From NCBI RefSeq assembly GCF_012911975.1, contig NZ_SMDQ01000010.1, positions 1 to 64,000 of the forward strand: 64,000 bases of DNA, given 5' to 3'. Position 1 is the stretch's first letter. Each line of letters begins with the position of its first letter. The translations under genes and the position numbers were made by a program. The notes beneath the pieces were generated by a model, which saw only the letters and a program-made list of their open reading frames with translations, searched no databases and was not told the origin of the DNA. Source of the stretch: Nodosilinea sp. P-1105. Lineage in GTDB: Bacteria > Cyanobacteriota > Cyanobacteriia > Phormidesmidales > Phormidesmidaceae. Positions 52,926 to 62,983 of the stretch are shown here, piece by piece.

Positions 52926-54236
52926 ATGAAAATGAAAGCCATAAGCATAAACCATTTTCCTTTTATAAGGAGTAGTCGAAGATTAGCTCGTTCTCTACCT
53001 TTTTACAAATTCTTTTCTGAGTGGCGTAATCGTGAAAAAATAAAGTTCTATGAATTATATAATCAAGGGAAATTTAGTGAAGCTATTAGCTTTGGCGAAA
53101 TAGCATTGAGAAGAAAAAAAAATGATTACTATTTACGAAGGAGCCTAGCAAAAGCTTATCGCAACTTAGGTCATCATGATCTTGCCACCCTAAAAATAGC
53201 GGAAGTTCTAAGTAAAATCCTTGGGAAGGATCCAGATTTAATTATTAGTGAGACACAAAAAGAAGTTACTAAAGTATTAGGCAAATCAAATATCGAATCA
53301 AAACTTATATATTTAGGAGGAATGAACAACTATGGTCAAGTGCAACATAAAATAATAGATAAAAATTCTCAAGAAAAGTTTTATTTAACAAAAATTACAA
53401 CGCCTAATAAAGTAAAAAGAGAGCATTATTTTTACAAATTTCTCTGTAAAAATAATCCAGAATTACAATTGATTACAGCAAATTTCATAGGATATTCTGA
53501 ATCAGAAGATAGAAAATTTGCGTTTTTGACCCTAGATAAAATCAGGGGAAATTCAATAAAATTAGATCATATTCAGTCAGTTATTAATGCGAATAAACTA
53601 TTATCTTCGCTTCGTTTTGATTTTGATTTGCATACCAGTAATTTTAGCCCTGCCATGGATAGATCTTCTATCACTCTAGATTTTAGACAAAACCATATTC
53701 GGCCAGATTTTTTTTCTGCTATTCACCAACAAGAAGCAAATACACTTATTATCAAATGGTTATATGAAAGGCTTTTTAAGCACAATAAGCATAAATATAT
53801 GCGAACTAGCAAAAACTTAATTACGAAATTAGAATTTATAGTTCTGAAAAACAAGTTCTATAAAAAGATTGTTCCTTCTAAGCATTACTCTCTCGTACAT
53901 GGAGATTTTGGTCGCCAAAATATATTAGCTGATGAGCAAAATGGAAGAATCTATGTCATAGACTGGTCTGGATATTTTTTAGGTCCAGCAAAGTTTGATA
54001 TGACTCGCTTCTTCGAGTCATTCCCTCTAAACTTTCATGAGATCAAGCAAAAGTATATTGACAACATAATACATGAAGACTGTAATAATTCAGTCATAGA
54101 AGTATCACTCTTTATTTATCTCCTTATTGCATCTTGGTTTAAAGAAAAAAACATAGATAGAGTCTTAAAAAATCATGATAATTATTTAGTGCCAGCTATT
54201 GAGCATCTAGAATATTTGACAAGAAAAATTTTATAA
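52926..54236 (+). CDS. TPR plus aminoglycoside-phosphotransferase-like kinase
   Basis: A 436-aa protein. Residues about 35-105 form TPR-like helices (YELYNQGKFSEAISFGEIAL). From about 125 a kinase-like fold follows, with QVQHKIID and FYLTKIT (possible ATP-binding lysine). The catalytic loop LVHGDFGRQNIL near residue 322 and IDWSGYFLGPAKFDMTRFF near 342 match the Brenner motif HGD..N and the DW metal motif of APH/choline kinases. The substrate is unknown; a small molecule, sugar or lipid-linked glycan is likely given the cluster. DNA is AT-rich, unlike the preceding genes. Confidence 0.75.
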   Translation: MKMKAISINHFPFIRSSRRLARSLPFYKFFSEWRNREKIKFYELYNQGKFSEAISFGEIALRRKKNDYYLRRSLAKAYRNLGHHDLATLKIAEVLSKILGKDPDLIISETQKEVTKVLGKSNIESKLIYLGGMNNYGQVQHKIIDKNSQEKFYLTKITTPNKVKREHYFYKFLCKNNPELQLITANFIGYSESEDRKFAFLTLDKIRGNSIKLDHIQSVINANKLLSSLRFDFDLHTSNFSPAMDRSSITLDFRQNHIRPDFFSAIHQQEANTLIIKWLYERLFKHNKHKYMRTSKNLITKLEFIVLKNKFYKKIVPSKHYSLVHGDFGRQNILADEQNGRIYVIDWSGYFLGPAKFDMTRFFESFPLNFHEIKQKYIDNIIHEDCNNSVIEVSLFIYLLIASWFKEKNIDRVLKNHDNYLVPAIEHLEYLTRKIL

Positions 54237-54438
54237 ACTTTTCATCGGAAAAATAAAATTTCCCTCAATCACTCTATATTTCCTACCAAAATATTATCGA
54301 AGATAAGCCGAAAGATTTTAGCTAGAGGTATTAAAATATACCTATCACTCTTTAAAAACCTAAAGGTAGACTTAATAATTTAAAGCTTTTAGCAAACGGT
54401 ACATTTACTAAATAAAGTTCAAAAAATAAAGCTCTAAA

Positions 54439-55344
54439 ATGAAACTCAAGAAATTCATAAAGTCTATAATACCTAATTTTTTTTATGTACTGGGCTTTAC
54501 TATTATCAAAAATAGTAAAGTTGAAGATAGCCAGATTGATGTTAGGGAAGACACAAATTCATACAGAGAAATATTTCAATATGGAAAGCCTGTTATTGTT
54601 GATATGCCTATAGAAAAGCTGAGATGGAAAGCTTTAGCAATTAACTTTGACTATGATCATCCTTTTGTTTATGCACTTAAACAAGCATGTGAACAAGACA
54701 AAAGTATAAATTTCAAAGTTCTATGTGATGAGCTAAAAAAATATTATGAATTGGTTCAACCTTGTTCGATGAGTGATTGCCTAGATATAGAAATAGAAGC
54801 AGAGTTTCCTAAGCCTCAGCATACTCATCATACAAGATGGCCTTGGATAAATAAAAGATCAAATTCTGCTGAGGTTTGCCCTGTAATTCAGGGAAGAAAA
54901 ATGAAAGCCTTATCAACAAGAGAGCATGGGGTACAGCATTGGGGACCGGTATCACATGAAAAATTATTGACAGAAGCCATCAAACTATCAAGGCTTTATA
55001 CCTCAATCAACGAAAAAGGCTATCGAAGCAATATAACTAACGATGCAGACAGCATGGTAAGAGTCTATATTCTTGAAAAGGAAAATTTAGACTGGGTAGC
55101 TATTCCTTTTCAAGGGCAACACAGGGTTAGCGTAGCGTCAGCTCTGGATATAAAGTCAATCCCTGTAAAAGTTATGTTTGTGATAAGAAAAGTAGATGTT
55201 GAATTCTTTCCACTAGTGGCTAAAGGCATATACAGAAAACAAGATGCATTAAATATTTTTGATAGTTTCTTCGAGAAAAAACGACCAAAAGTACTCAATC
55301 AGTGGGATAACTACATATCCAAAAAATCTGAATTATTTATATAA
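54439..55344 (+). CDS. ParB/sulfiredoxin-fold protein of unknown function
   Basis: A 301-aa protein. FQGQHRVSVASALDIKSIPV near residue 222 is the GxHR loop shared by ParB N-domains, sulfiredoxin and the ParB-fold kinase SerK. PVIVDMPIEKLRW near 50 fits the strand that opens this fold. No DNA-binding HTH follows, so chromosome partitioning is unlikely. In ParB-fold enzymes this loop binds nucleotides. Its neighbours are the APH-like kinase and glycosyltransferases. A role in modifying the polymer or its carrier is a guess. Confidence 0.6.
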   Translation: MKLKKFIKSIIPNFFYVLGFTIIKNSKVEDSQIDVREDTNSYREIFQYGKPVIVDMPIEKLRWKALAINFDYDHPFVYALKQACEQDKSINFKVLCDELKKYYELVQPCSMSDCLDIEIEAEFPKPQHTHHTRWPWINKRSNSAEVCPVIQGRKMKALSTREHGVQHWGPVSHEKLLTEAIKLSRLYTSINEKGYRSNITNDADSMVRVYILEKENLDWVAIPFQGQHRVSVASALDIKSIPVKVMFVIRKVDVEFFPLVAKGIYRKQDALNIFDSFFEKKRPKVLNQWDNYISKKSELFI

Positions 55345-55380
55345 TAGAGAACATAGAATTTTACTTTATTAAAGAGAGTA

Positions 55381-56622
55381 ATGAAGAAAATATATTTCCT
55401 TATTTTTGCAGATCATCTTAAATCTAAAGTATTTTCTTTACATCGAGGAAATCCAGGCGTTGGGGGAACACAGTTTACTTCAATTCGCCTTGCACTATTA
55501 CTTGCAGAGACTTGTCCAGAGTGGAAAATAGTCTTAGTGAATAGTAATAAGATTAGTCTTGAAAATTCATCTTTAAATGTTGTACAACAGATCTCAAAAA
55601 ATTCTACAAATTTCTTTAATTCAATAGATATTAATCATGATGATCTAATAATTGCTTCCACATCAACACTTAAAACAGTTGATATAAAATGCCTTCAAAA
55701 TTTTGAAGGCAATCTAGTTTGCTGGAGTCGCCATCCTTTTGATAAGGATGCAAACGTGCTGGCCTCAAAAGTTAAATTTAAAGGAGTTGTGTGTGTAGGA
55801 ACATATCAATTCTACTCAAATACTAATATAACTAAAGATGTGTTTTATATACAAAATCCATTTATACTCCCTAATTTGACAAAAATAGAAAAAAAACTTA
55901 AGCCCAAAAATAGAGAAATTGATATTGTTTACATGGGTGCCCTAATTCCTGGGAAAGGATTTCTAGAGGTGGCGAAATCGTGGCATTCGCTTAAAGCTTT
56001 AGTCCCTAGGGTGAAATTGCATGTAATTGGCTCAACTGCTACTTATGGAGAAAAATCTGAATCTCATCTAATTCCTACCAAGCCAGATTTTGCCGAAAAA
56101 ATACTTGGATTTATTCCCGAAGAAGATATTCATAGTGGGAAAGTTATTTTCTATGGAAACTTAGGCGAAGAGAAATTTGAGATTATACAAAAATGTGATC
56201 TCGCTATTTTAAATCCTACCGGAAATACAGAAGCTTTTCCTGCCTCTCCTTTAGAATGTATGGCTTGTGGGATTCCAGTCATTGCCTCTGACGACTATGG
56301 CATGTCAGATTGCATGCGTTTTTTCCCCGAACTTGTTATTAAAGGAAATAAAGATATTCCAAAAAAAGTCGAGTGGCTAATTTCCGATCCTTTACGTTAT
56401 CAGGAACTACAGCAAAGATCAGTGGCTGTTGCTAAGTGGTTCGATTCTCAAGCAGATCAAATAATTACCCGGTGGGTCAGACTAATAGAAGCAATAATCT
56501 CAGATAAAAATTCTGAGGTTGATCTATCTCCCATACTGCCCTTTTATGGCTCTAGGATAAAGATGTTTTATCGCAAACGATTAAGAGCATATGTTAACAA
56601 AATCAGGGGATTATCTGGCTGA
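55381..56622 (+). CDS. GT4-type glycosyltransferase
   Basis: A 413-aa GT-B protein. VYMGALIPGKGFLEVAKSW near residue 185 begins the C-terminal nucleotide-sugar domain; NTEAFPASPLECMACGIPV near 280 is the E-x7-E type site. The N-terminal half (GNPGVGGTQFTSIRLALLL) contains the glycine-rich loop. Probable role: adding a sugar to the lipid-linked repeat unit on the cytoplasmic side. Donor and acceptor unknown. Confidence 0.85.
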   Translation: MKKIYFLIFADHLKSKVFSLHRGNPGVGGTQFTSIRLALLLAETCPEWKIVLVNSNKISLENSSLNVVQQISKNSTNFFNSIDINHDDLIIASTSTLKTVDIKCLQNFEGNLVCWSRHPFDKDANVLASKVKFKGVVCVGTYQFYSNTNITKDVFYIQNPFILPNLTKIEKKLKPKNREIDIVYMGALIPGKGFLEVAKSWHSLKALVPRVKLHVIGSTATYGEKSESHLIPTKPDFAEKILGFIPEEDIHSGKVIFYGNLGEEKFEIIQKCDLAILNPTGNTEAFPASPLECMACGIPVIASDDYGMSDCMRFFPELVIKGNKDIPKKVEWLISDPLRYQELQQRSVAVAKWFDSQADQIITRWVRLIEAIISDKNSEVDLSPILPFYGSRIKMFYRKRLRAYVNKIRGLSG

Positions 56623-56692
56623 ATTATTATCATATCAAATCTACTGAGACATTCCAATTTTTAGTCACTATTCAGAGTATTGTCCAAGTTTT

Positions 56693-57604
56693 ATGAAAGT
56701 TCCAGTTGTATTTATTATATTTAATCGTCCTAAAACTACTCGCAAAGTTTTCGAGGCTATTCGTGAGTATAAGCCAAAGCAACTTTTTGTAATTGCTGAT
56801 GGTCCACGACCTGATAAATTAGGCGAAGAGGAGAGTTGTAAATCAGCTCGTTTAGTCATTGAGGAAGTGGACTGGGAATGCGAGATCTTCAAGCGTTACT
56901 CTAACACCAATTTAGGATGTAAAAAAGGAATCTCTAGCGGTTTAAATTGGGTTTTTGAACATGTAGATGAAGCAATTATATTAGAAGATGATTGCTTGCC
57001 TGATATGAGCTTTTTCCGTTATTGCTCTGAACTCTTAGAAAAGTATAGATATGATACTCGAGTCATGTCTATTACTGGTCAAAATGTTCAAAAGAATCCT
57101 CAAAACCTTCAGTATAGCTACTACTTTTCTCGACACTTCCATTGCTGGGGATGGGCAACTTGGAAAAGAGCATGGCATCATTTTGATTTAGAAATAAGGC
57201 AATGGCCAGAAGTTCGAGAACTAGAATCTTTCAAGCACATTTTTCCAGGCACTAAAGCTTTTAAATATTGGAGAAGAATCTTAGATAAGCAATATAAGAA
57301 TAAATTTAATAGCTGGAGTTTTTCAGCCAGCTTTTCATTTTTGATTCAAAATGGTCTTCATATACATCCTTCTAAAAATTTAATTCATAATATTGGATTT
57401 GGGCCAAATGCTACTAATACAAAAAGTCTAAGATTAAAACGAAATCATGAAAATATGTACTATGAAATGGGATTTCCCTTATTACATCCTCCTTATGTGC
57501 TACAGGATACTAAAGCCGATAAAATAATTCAAGATCACTTCTTTGAATCTCAAAAAATTTACGACAGAGCAATTATTAAACTCAGAAAAGCTTTAAACAT
57601 CTAG
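56693..57604 (+). CDS. GT-A glycosyltransferase-like protein with WGWATW motif
   Basis: A 303-aa protein with an N-terminal GT2-like start (VVFIIFNRPKTTRKVFEAI), the metal-binding-type DDC in ILEDDCLPD near 98 and HCWGWATWKRAWHHF near 155. The WGWATW motif occurs in GNT-I-related bacterial sugar transferases. A linkage-specific transferase in repeat-unit assembly is likely; the sugar is unknown. Confidence 0.8.
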   Translation: MKVPVVFIIFNRPKTTRKVFEAIREYKPKQLFVIADGPRPDKLGEEESCKSARLVIEEVDWECEIFKRYSNTNLGCKKGISSGLNWVFEHVDEAIILEDDCLPDMSFFRYCSELLEKYRYDTRVMSITGQNVQKNPQNLQYSYYFSRHFHCWGWATWKRAWHHFDLEIRQWPEVRELESFKHIFPGTKAFKYWRRILDKQYKNKFNSWSFSASFSFLIQNGLHIHPSKNLIHNIGFGPNATNTKSLRLKRNHENMYYEMGFPLLHPPYVLQDTKADKIIQDHFFESQKIYDRAIIKLRKALNI

Positions 57605-57636
57605 GCTTAGTAAAGATATCATAAAGCTTACTATCA

Positions 57637-58959
57637 ATGATAAACTTCCTGAGATTCACAGATTTAACGCTGTCTAAATCACAAAACAAGTTAAGTAATT
57701 TAATTTGTTTTTTTCTTGGGTACTATACAGCACCAAAGTTACCAGCAGGTTGGTATTCTGCCTGGGCAGCAATTTGTTATATTATATTAACTTTTCTTGT
57801 ATATAAAAGAAGAGCCAATTTCTTGTACATAGCTTCAAAAGATTGGATTATTATATCTTTAGTTGGATTAGCTATTTTATCAGGATTCTGGTCAACCGAT
57901 GCGGGTGTCACTTTAAGATATTCCCGTGCCTTAGTAGCTTCAACAGCGTTTGGCATATATTTATCCTCAGTCTTTAAGTTTGAAAAACAAACAAGAATAC
58001 TTTTAAATTTTTTTGCTCTCATTATAGTTATCAATCTGCTCTTTCCTATTTTTATACCTTTTTATAGAGCTTCTATTACTCACTTTGGTTATTTCGCTTG
58101 GGTCGGTATTCAGAGACATAAGAATGAATTATCAGGAGCCATGTCACTAGCAACTTCCTTGTTATTGACTTTTGGATTATTTGGCGAAACATTGGCGATC
58201 AGGCGCAGAGCACTATTTTTTGCATTTTTAGGTTTTCTCCTTTTATGGTTATCTGAGGGAAAAGGAAGCCTTGCAGTTTTTTGTGGCTCTTTAGTTTTGT
58301 TGCCACTGTATAAAATAGTTTGTCAAAAACATAAAGAAAGCATATTGCTGTTAACGATATTCATTTATCTTTGTATTTCGGTGGCTGTAGCTACTATCTT
58401 AAGCATGGAATTTATCATCGTTGATTTGCTAGGGAAGAGTTTAGAACTGAATTCTAGAACTCCGCTTTGGGAACTCCTAATTGAGAGAGGTATGACTAGG
58501 CCCTTAGGTTTTGGATATGGTGGATTTTGGATAAACTTAGAAGAGGCCAAGATCGTAGCTGACCAATTTCACTGGATTGGGGGAGTTGGAGAGGGTGGTG
58601 GCAATGCCCATAATGGCTATGTTGAGTTATTTTTACAGTTGGGTTTTCCTGGAGTTATTTTGCTAGGAATTCACGTGGTTTCTACTGTGATCAGGGTAGT
58701 TTTCCTCTTTGCCAGAGAAAAAAAGATTGAGTACTTGTGTATGCTTCAGTTTTTAGTAGTTATGATTGTTACTAATTACTATGAATCGTACAGTGCGTTC
58801 TTGTCGTATAGAAACTGGTTTTGGGTTTTGTACGTAGCTATTTCTTACTCATCAATTATGGCCATAAAGAACCTTGCTAAGCCTAAAACCATTCCTCAAC
58901 CTGAGCTTTATTTAATGGATAAGTTTGATCAAACCAGCAAAAATCCATGGCTGTATTAA
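57637..58959 (+). CDS. O-antigen polymerase/ligase-like membrane protein (Wzy family)
   Basis: Ten or more hydrophobic helices in 440 aa. The periplasmic loops hold HKNELSGAMSLATSL near 165, NSRTPLWELLIERG near 275, and AHNGYVELFLQLGFPGVILL near 325, the Wzy_C/WaaL-type motif with its conserved histidine. It would polymerise repeat units at the periplasmic side. Distinguishing polymerase from ligase is not possible by eye, but cluster context favours Wzy. Confidence 0.85.
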   Translation: MINFLRFTDLTLSKSQNKLSNLICFFLGYYTAPKLPAGWYSAWAAICYIILTFLVYKRRANFLYIASKDWIIISLVGLAILSGFWSTDAGVTLRYSRALVASTAFGIYLSSVFKFEKQTRILLNFFALIIVINLLFPIFIPFYRASITHFGYFAWVGIQRHKNELSGAMSLATSLLLTFGLFGETLAIRRRALFFAFLGFLLLWLSEGKGSLAVFCGSLVLLPLYKIVCQKHKESILLLTIFIYLCISVAVATILSMEFIIVDLLGKSLELNSRTPLWELLIERGMTRPLGFGYGGFWINLEEAKIVADQFHWIGGVGEGGGNAHNGYVELFLQLGFPGVILLGIHVVSTVIRVVFLFAREKKIEYLCMLQFLVVMIVTNYYESYSAFLSYRNWFWVLYVAISYSSIMAIKNLAKPKTIPQPELYLMDKFDQTSKNPWLY

Positions 58960-59003
58960 ATGAAGATAATCTCGATATGGTATTCCTTTGTTAGATTTTA
59001 TTT

Positions 59004-60260
59004 ATGAATCCTATTATCATCAGTGAAGCAGATTCAGCCGGTGCTGGTAAGGCTGCTCTACGATTACATCAGGGTTTGCAATTAAAGAAAGTTAAGTCTT
59101 CGATGTTAGTACAAACTAAAGCTGGTGACACTCCTGATGTATACCTACCAAGTCATAGACTGACAAATCTCCTATCACTAACTCGGGCCAATCGATACTT
59201 AGATTCCTTACCTTTGAAGGCGTATAGAAATCGTAAGAAAGGAGCTTATTCCTTAAATTGGTTCCCGGACAGCATGAAGACAAGGATTTTTAATAACTTT
59301 AAGCCAGATATTATTAATCTTCATTGGATTAATTTTGGGTACTTAAGATTAGAAACACTTGCCAATTTTGATTTACCAGTGGTTTGGACCCTACATGATA
59401 TGTGGGCTTTTACGGGTGGTTGCCATTATACTAATGGGTGTGAAGAATATAAGAGGGCCTGTGGAAAATGTCCACAGCTAAGCAGTCATAGTCAGCTAGA
59501 CTTATCTCGATGGGTGATGAATCGTAAGTTAAAATCGTGGAAGAACTTAAATTTAACAGTTGTCACTCCCAGTCGTTGGCTAGCTGAGCGTGCTAGAGAA
59601 AGTTCTCTATTTTCAGAGGTCCCTATTAAGGTTATACCTAATGGACTAGATGTTGAAACTTACAAGCCCATGTCTCAGCAGGTTGCTCGCGATCGCTTAA
59701 ACCTACCTCAGGATAGAGATTTAATTCTTTTTGGGTCTGTGAATGCAACTAGTGATAATCGTAAAGGCTTTGATTTACTGAAAGAAACTCTATCCTGTTT
59801 AGAATTGTCTCAAGGTAAACATCGGCCTGAATTAGTAATTTTTGGCAGTACGCGAGGTGATGAATCAAATGACTTAAGTTTAAAGAGTCATTATCTTGGC
59901 AGATTAAATGATGATATTTCTCTTTCCATAGCGTATTCTGCTGCTGATGTTTTTGTTGCTCCATCTCGCGAAGATAATCTTCCTAATACAGTGATGGAAG
60001 CCTTAGCCTGTGGTACTCCTTGTGCCGCCTTTAAAATTGGCGGAATGCCAGACTTGATTGACCATAGAGTCAATGGTTATCTGGCTAAACCCTTTGATCC
60101 AAAGGATCTAGCGGTAGGGATTCAATGGATATTGAGTGATGATAGTCTATCACGTCAAGAACTGAGAAAAAATGCTAGAGAAAAAGTTGAAAGTAGCTTT
60201 TCTGATGCCGCCCAAGCTGAACAGTATATTGCTTTATTTGATGAACTTTTAAGTCAATAA
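59004..60260 (+). CDS. GT4 glycosyltransferase (WcaC-like)
   Basis: A 418-aa GT-B enzyme. The N-terminal ISEADSAGAGKAALRLHQGL, the WTLHDMWAFTGGCHYTNGC segment with several cysteines (CGKCPQL), the VTPSRWLAERA stretch and REDNLPNTVMEALACGTPCA in the donor site are typical of WcaC-type transferases. It carries the only HIP1 site (59,689-59,696) of the AT-rich block. Sugar unknown. Confidence 0.88.
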   Translation: MNPIIISEADSAGAGKAALRLHQGLQLKKVKSSMLVQTKAGDTPDVYLPSHRLTNLLSLTRANRYLDSLPLKAYRNRKKGAYSLNWFPDSMKTRIFNNFKPDIINLHWINFGYLRLETLANFDLPVVWTLHDMWAFTGGCHYTNGCEEYKRACGKCPQLSSHSQLDLSRWVMNRKLKSWKNLNLTVVTPSRWLAERARESSLFSEVPIKVIPNGLDVETYKPMSQQVARDRLNLPQDRDLILFGSVNATSDNRKGFDLLKETLSCLELSQGKHRPELVIFGSTRGDESNDLSLKSHYLGRLNDDISLSIAYSAADVFVAPSREDNLPNTVMEALACGTPCAAFKIGGMPDLIDHRVNGYLAKPFDPKDLAVGIQWILSDDSLSRQELRKNAREKVESSFSDAAQAEQYIALFDELLSQ

Positions 60261-60368
60261 TTTTTTACGGTTCATTTATTAAGTAATGGTTTCTAGAAAT
60301 ATTGTCTTTTTGTTGGCAATATTTCATGTTTCCATATTTATATTGTCAAATAGTTTTTTATTCTTATT

Positions 60369-61070
60369 ATGAGCTATTACGGACATATTGTTAATTCCTT
60401 TCCCACACGAATGCAGATTGGTTGTTATCCAGAGATTTTTTATCCTCTTTATAGCTTAGTTCCTATTAATCGGAAGCTATCTGTTAACAAAAAAACCCAA
60501 ATTGTTATTGAGGGATTTCCTAGATCCGCTAATACATTTGCTGTTTTGGCCTTTGAGCAGGCCCAGTCGCAGCCTGTATCTATTGCCCATCACATGCATG
60601 TTCCTGCTCAGGTTATTCGGGCAGCTCACTGGCAGATCCCAACGTTGGTTTTAATACGTCAACCACAAGATGCTGTGGCTTCATACGTCCTGAGAAAACC
60701 CGAGTTAAGTGTTAGGGCAGCGCTACAGTGTTATATTCGTTTCTATAAAACTGTATCTAGATATCAAGGTAGCTATGTAGTTGCTACTTTTGAAGAAATT
60801 ATTAGTCAAATTTCTAACGTTGTTATTAGAGTGAACGAGCACTTTAGAACTGAATTTACTGCGGCTACACCAACTGGCGACGATCTAGATTCGATTTTCA
60901 AGCAGACTGAGATCATGGCTAAAAAGAATGGCATGAATGAATTAGGATTTTCTCGCCCATCACTTCAAAAAGAAAACCGAAAAAAGGATCTTATTGAGAT
61001 AATTAAATCACCAAAATACGATGAGTTACTTGGCGAAGCAAAAGCCATATACTCTAACTTTCTGATTTAG
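60369..61070 (+). CDS. Sulfotransferase-like protein
   Basis: A 233-aa protein. EGFPRSANTFAVLAFEQ near residue 54 is the 5'-phosphosulfate binding loop and VLIRQPQDAVASYVLRK near 98 is the 3'-phosphate binding segment of PAPS-dependent sulfotransferases. The fold is complete but short. A glycan hydroxyl is the likely acceptor. PAPS would come from sat and cysC in the same locus. Confidence 0.8.
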   Translation: MSYYGHIVNSFPTRMQIGCYPEIFYPLYSLVPINRKLSVNKKTQIVIEGFPRSANTFAVLAFEQAQSQPVSIAHHMHVPAQVIRAAHWQIPTLVLIRQPQDAVASYVLRKPELSVRAALQCYIRFYKTVSRYQGSYVVATFEEIISQISNVVIRVNEHFRTEFTAATPTGDDLDSIFKQTEIMAKKNGMNELGFSRPSLQKENRKKDLIEIIKSPKYDELLGEAKAIYSNFLI

Positions 61071-61118
61071 TAACTAGCTAAAGTAATACTTTGTACATTT
61101 TTGTGAGTATTTAATACT

Positions 61119-62063
61119 GTGAGTAACTCATCAAGACCTATTCTCGTCACAGGGGCTCATCGCTCTGGTTCGACATGGATCGGTCGAATGCTAGCATTAT
61201 CCTCTGAAGTTGGATACATACAAGAACCCTTTAATCTGCACCATCGTCCTGGGATTTGTTCTGCCGAATTTAATTATTGGTTTCCTTATATCTCTCAAAA
61301 AAATGGGGAAGAGTACTACAGCTCATTGAAAGATACGATTGAATTTAAATATAAGGTTGGGCGAGAAATTCAAGCCGTCACCTCTTTTCGTGATTTTGGA
61401 CGGATGTTGCGAGACTGCCGCAACTTCAATAAGTATCGGATGTTGAGATTGCGGCCTTTATTGAAGGATCCAATAGCTATATTTTCTGCTGAATGGCTAG
61501 CATCAAGCTTTGATATGGATGTTGTTGTTATTATTAGACATCCAGCTGCTTTTGCGGCGAGTATCAAAGCAAAAAATTGGACTTTTCCTTTTCAAGATCT
61601 TCTGAAGCAATCTTTGCTGATGGAGGAATGTCTTTATCCTTTTGCTTCAGAGATTAGTCACTATGCTACTAGCGAGAAAGATATTATCGATCAAGCCTGT
61701 TTATTATGGAATATTATTTACTTTAGAGTATCTGAATACCAAAAAAGAAATCCTACCTGGATATTTCAGAGTCATGAAGATATTTCTGTAGATCCCGTCT
61801 CTGCCTTTCAGGAAATGTATAAGCGCCTAGGTTTAGATTTTTCTGATGATGTGAAAACAACTATCGAAGAATATAGTAACCCTCAGAATCCACTTGATGC
61901 GAAGAAGAATGATCCTTTCTTGTTTTTAAGACGTCATCTTAAGCGTGATAGTAAGTCAAATATATTTAATTGGAAGAAAAGACTTGATTCTAGAGAGATC
62001 TTGAGAATTAAAGAAAAAACAGGGGGATTAGCGAGTGTTTTTTACGATGATAGCTGCTGGTAG
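61119..62063 (+). CDS. Sulfotransferase family protein
   Basis: A 314-aa protein starting at GTG 61,119. VTGAHRSGSTWIGRMLALS near residue 10 is the PAPS 5'-phosphosulfate loop; VVVIIRHPAAFAASIKAKNW near 137 is the 3'-phosphate site. Only about 50 bp separate it from the preceding sulfotransferase, which it resembles little, so they probably sulfate different positions. Acceptor unknown. Confidence 0.87.
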   Translation: MSNSSRPILVTGAHRSGSTWIGRMLALSSEVGYIQEPFNLHHRPGICSAEFNYWFPYISQKNGEEYYSSLKDTIEFKYKVGREIQAVTSFRDFGRMLRDCRNFNKYRMLRLRPLLKDPIAIFSAEWLASSFDMDVVVIIRHPAAFAASIKAKNWTFPFQDLLKQSLLMEECLYPFASEISHYATSEKDIIDQACLLWNIIYFRVSEYQKRNPTWIFQSHEDISVDPVSAFQEMYKRLGLDFSDDVKTTIEEYSNPQNPLDAKKNDPFLFLRRHLKRDSKSNIFNWKKRLDSREILRIKEKTGGLASVFYDDSCW

Positions 62064-62175
62064 CCTTATCTTTATTTCCTGCCTATAAGACTTAATATTG
62101 CTGAACTTATTACTGTCTGCGCTTATTTTTCATCTTTTTATAGGCCATTATTCTTTATAGCTAAAATCGTTTTAT

Positions 62176-62958
62176 ATGACCACTGCAATGAGCCTTCCTA
62201 AAATTTCTCTGATTACACCTTCATATAATCAAGGTCAGTATCTAGAAAATACTCTCAAAAGTGTTCTTGATCAGAACTACCCAAACCTAGAATATATTGT
62301 TATTGATGGAGGATCTCAAGATCATAGCGTAGACATTATAGAAAAATACTCAAGTCAGTTGACTTACTGGATTAGTGAGCCTGATCAAGGACAGACAGAT
62401 GCACTGCAGAAAGGCTTCTCTAAAGCTACAGGAGATATTCTAGGTTGGCTATGTTCAGATGATATCTTACAGCCAAACACTCTCTCCGAAGTAGCTCAGT
62501 TCTTTGGGAAGAATCCGGATGCTCAGATTGTTTATGGTGATAGCCTCTGGATAGATCCCAAAGGCAACCTTATTAGACCTAGGAAAGAACATAGCTTTAG
62601 TCGCTATATCCTATTGTACAGTCATAATTTTATCTCTCAACCCTCAACCTTTTGGACACGTCAAGTCTATGAACAAGTAGGAGGGCTAGATTCTAAGTTT
62701 GATGTGGCTATGGACGCAGACCTATGGCTACGCTTCTCAGAGGTAGCTGAATTGCATCATGTTCAGAAGCTGTGGTCGTGCATGCGTATTTATCCAGAAC
62801 AAAAAACATATCGCTTGTTTGAGCAACGAGAAGCGGAAAAAAAGCAACTTCGCGAGAGATATTACGGCTCTGAGCCTAATTGGCTTGTGGCTTCCAAACG
62901 GGCTGTTGCTAAATTTAAACGTACTACCCTGAAATTGAGTTCTGGTTGTTACTGGTAG
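62176..62958 (+). CDS. GT2 family glycosyltransferase
   Basis: A 260-aa GT-A enzyme. PSYNQGQYLENTLKSVLDQ, YIVIDGGSQDHSVDII, then LGWLCSDDILQP with the metal-binding DD near 95, and GGLDSKFDVAMDADLWLR near 170 with the catalytic-type acidic residue. Close to the family of WcaA-like transferases. Cytoplasmic repeat-unit assembly is inferred. Sugar unknown. Confidence 0.9.
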   Translation: MTTAMSLPKISLITPSYNQGQYLENTLKSVLDQNYPNLEYIVIDGGSQDHSVDIIEKYSSQLTYWISEPDQGQTDALQKGFSKATGDILGWLCSDDILQPNTLSEVAQFFGKNPDAQIVYGDSLWIDPKGNLIRPRKEHSFSRYILLYSHNFISQPSTFWTRQVYEQVGGLDSKFDVAMDADLWLRFSEVAELHHVQKLWSCMRIYPEQKTYRLFEQREAEKKQLRERYYGSEPNWLVASKRAVAKFKRTTLKLSSGCYW

Positions 62959-62983
62959 TCTCAGCAGTTTTCCCCCCGTCCTT

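Noticed and set aside
54439-55344. ParB chromosome-partition protein
   Set aside because: Only the nucleotide-loop motif is shared; no HTH, no parA neighbour, and the setting is a polysaccharide cluster.
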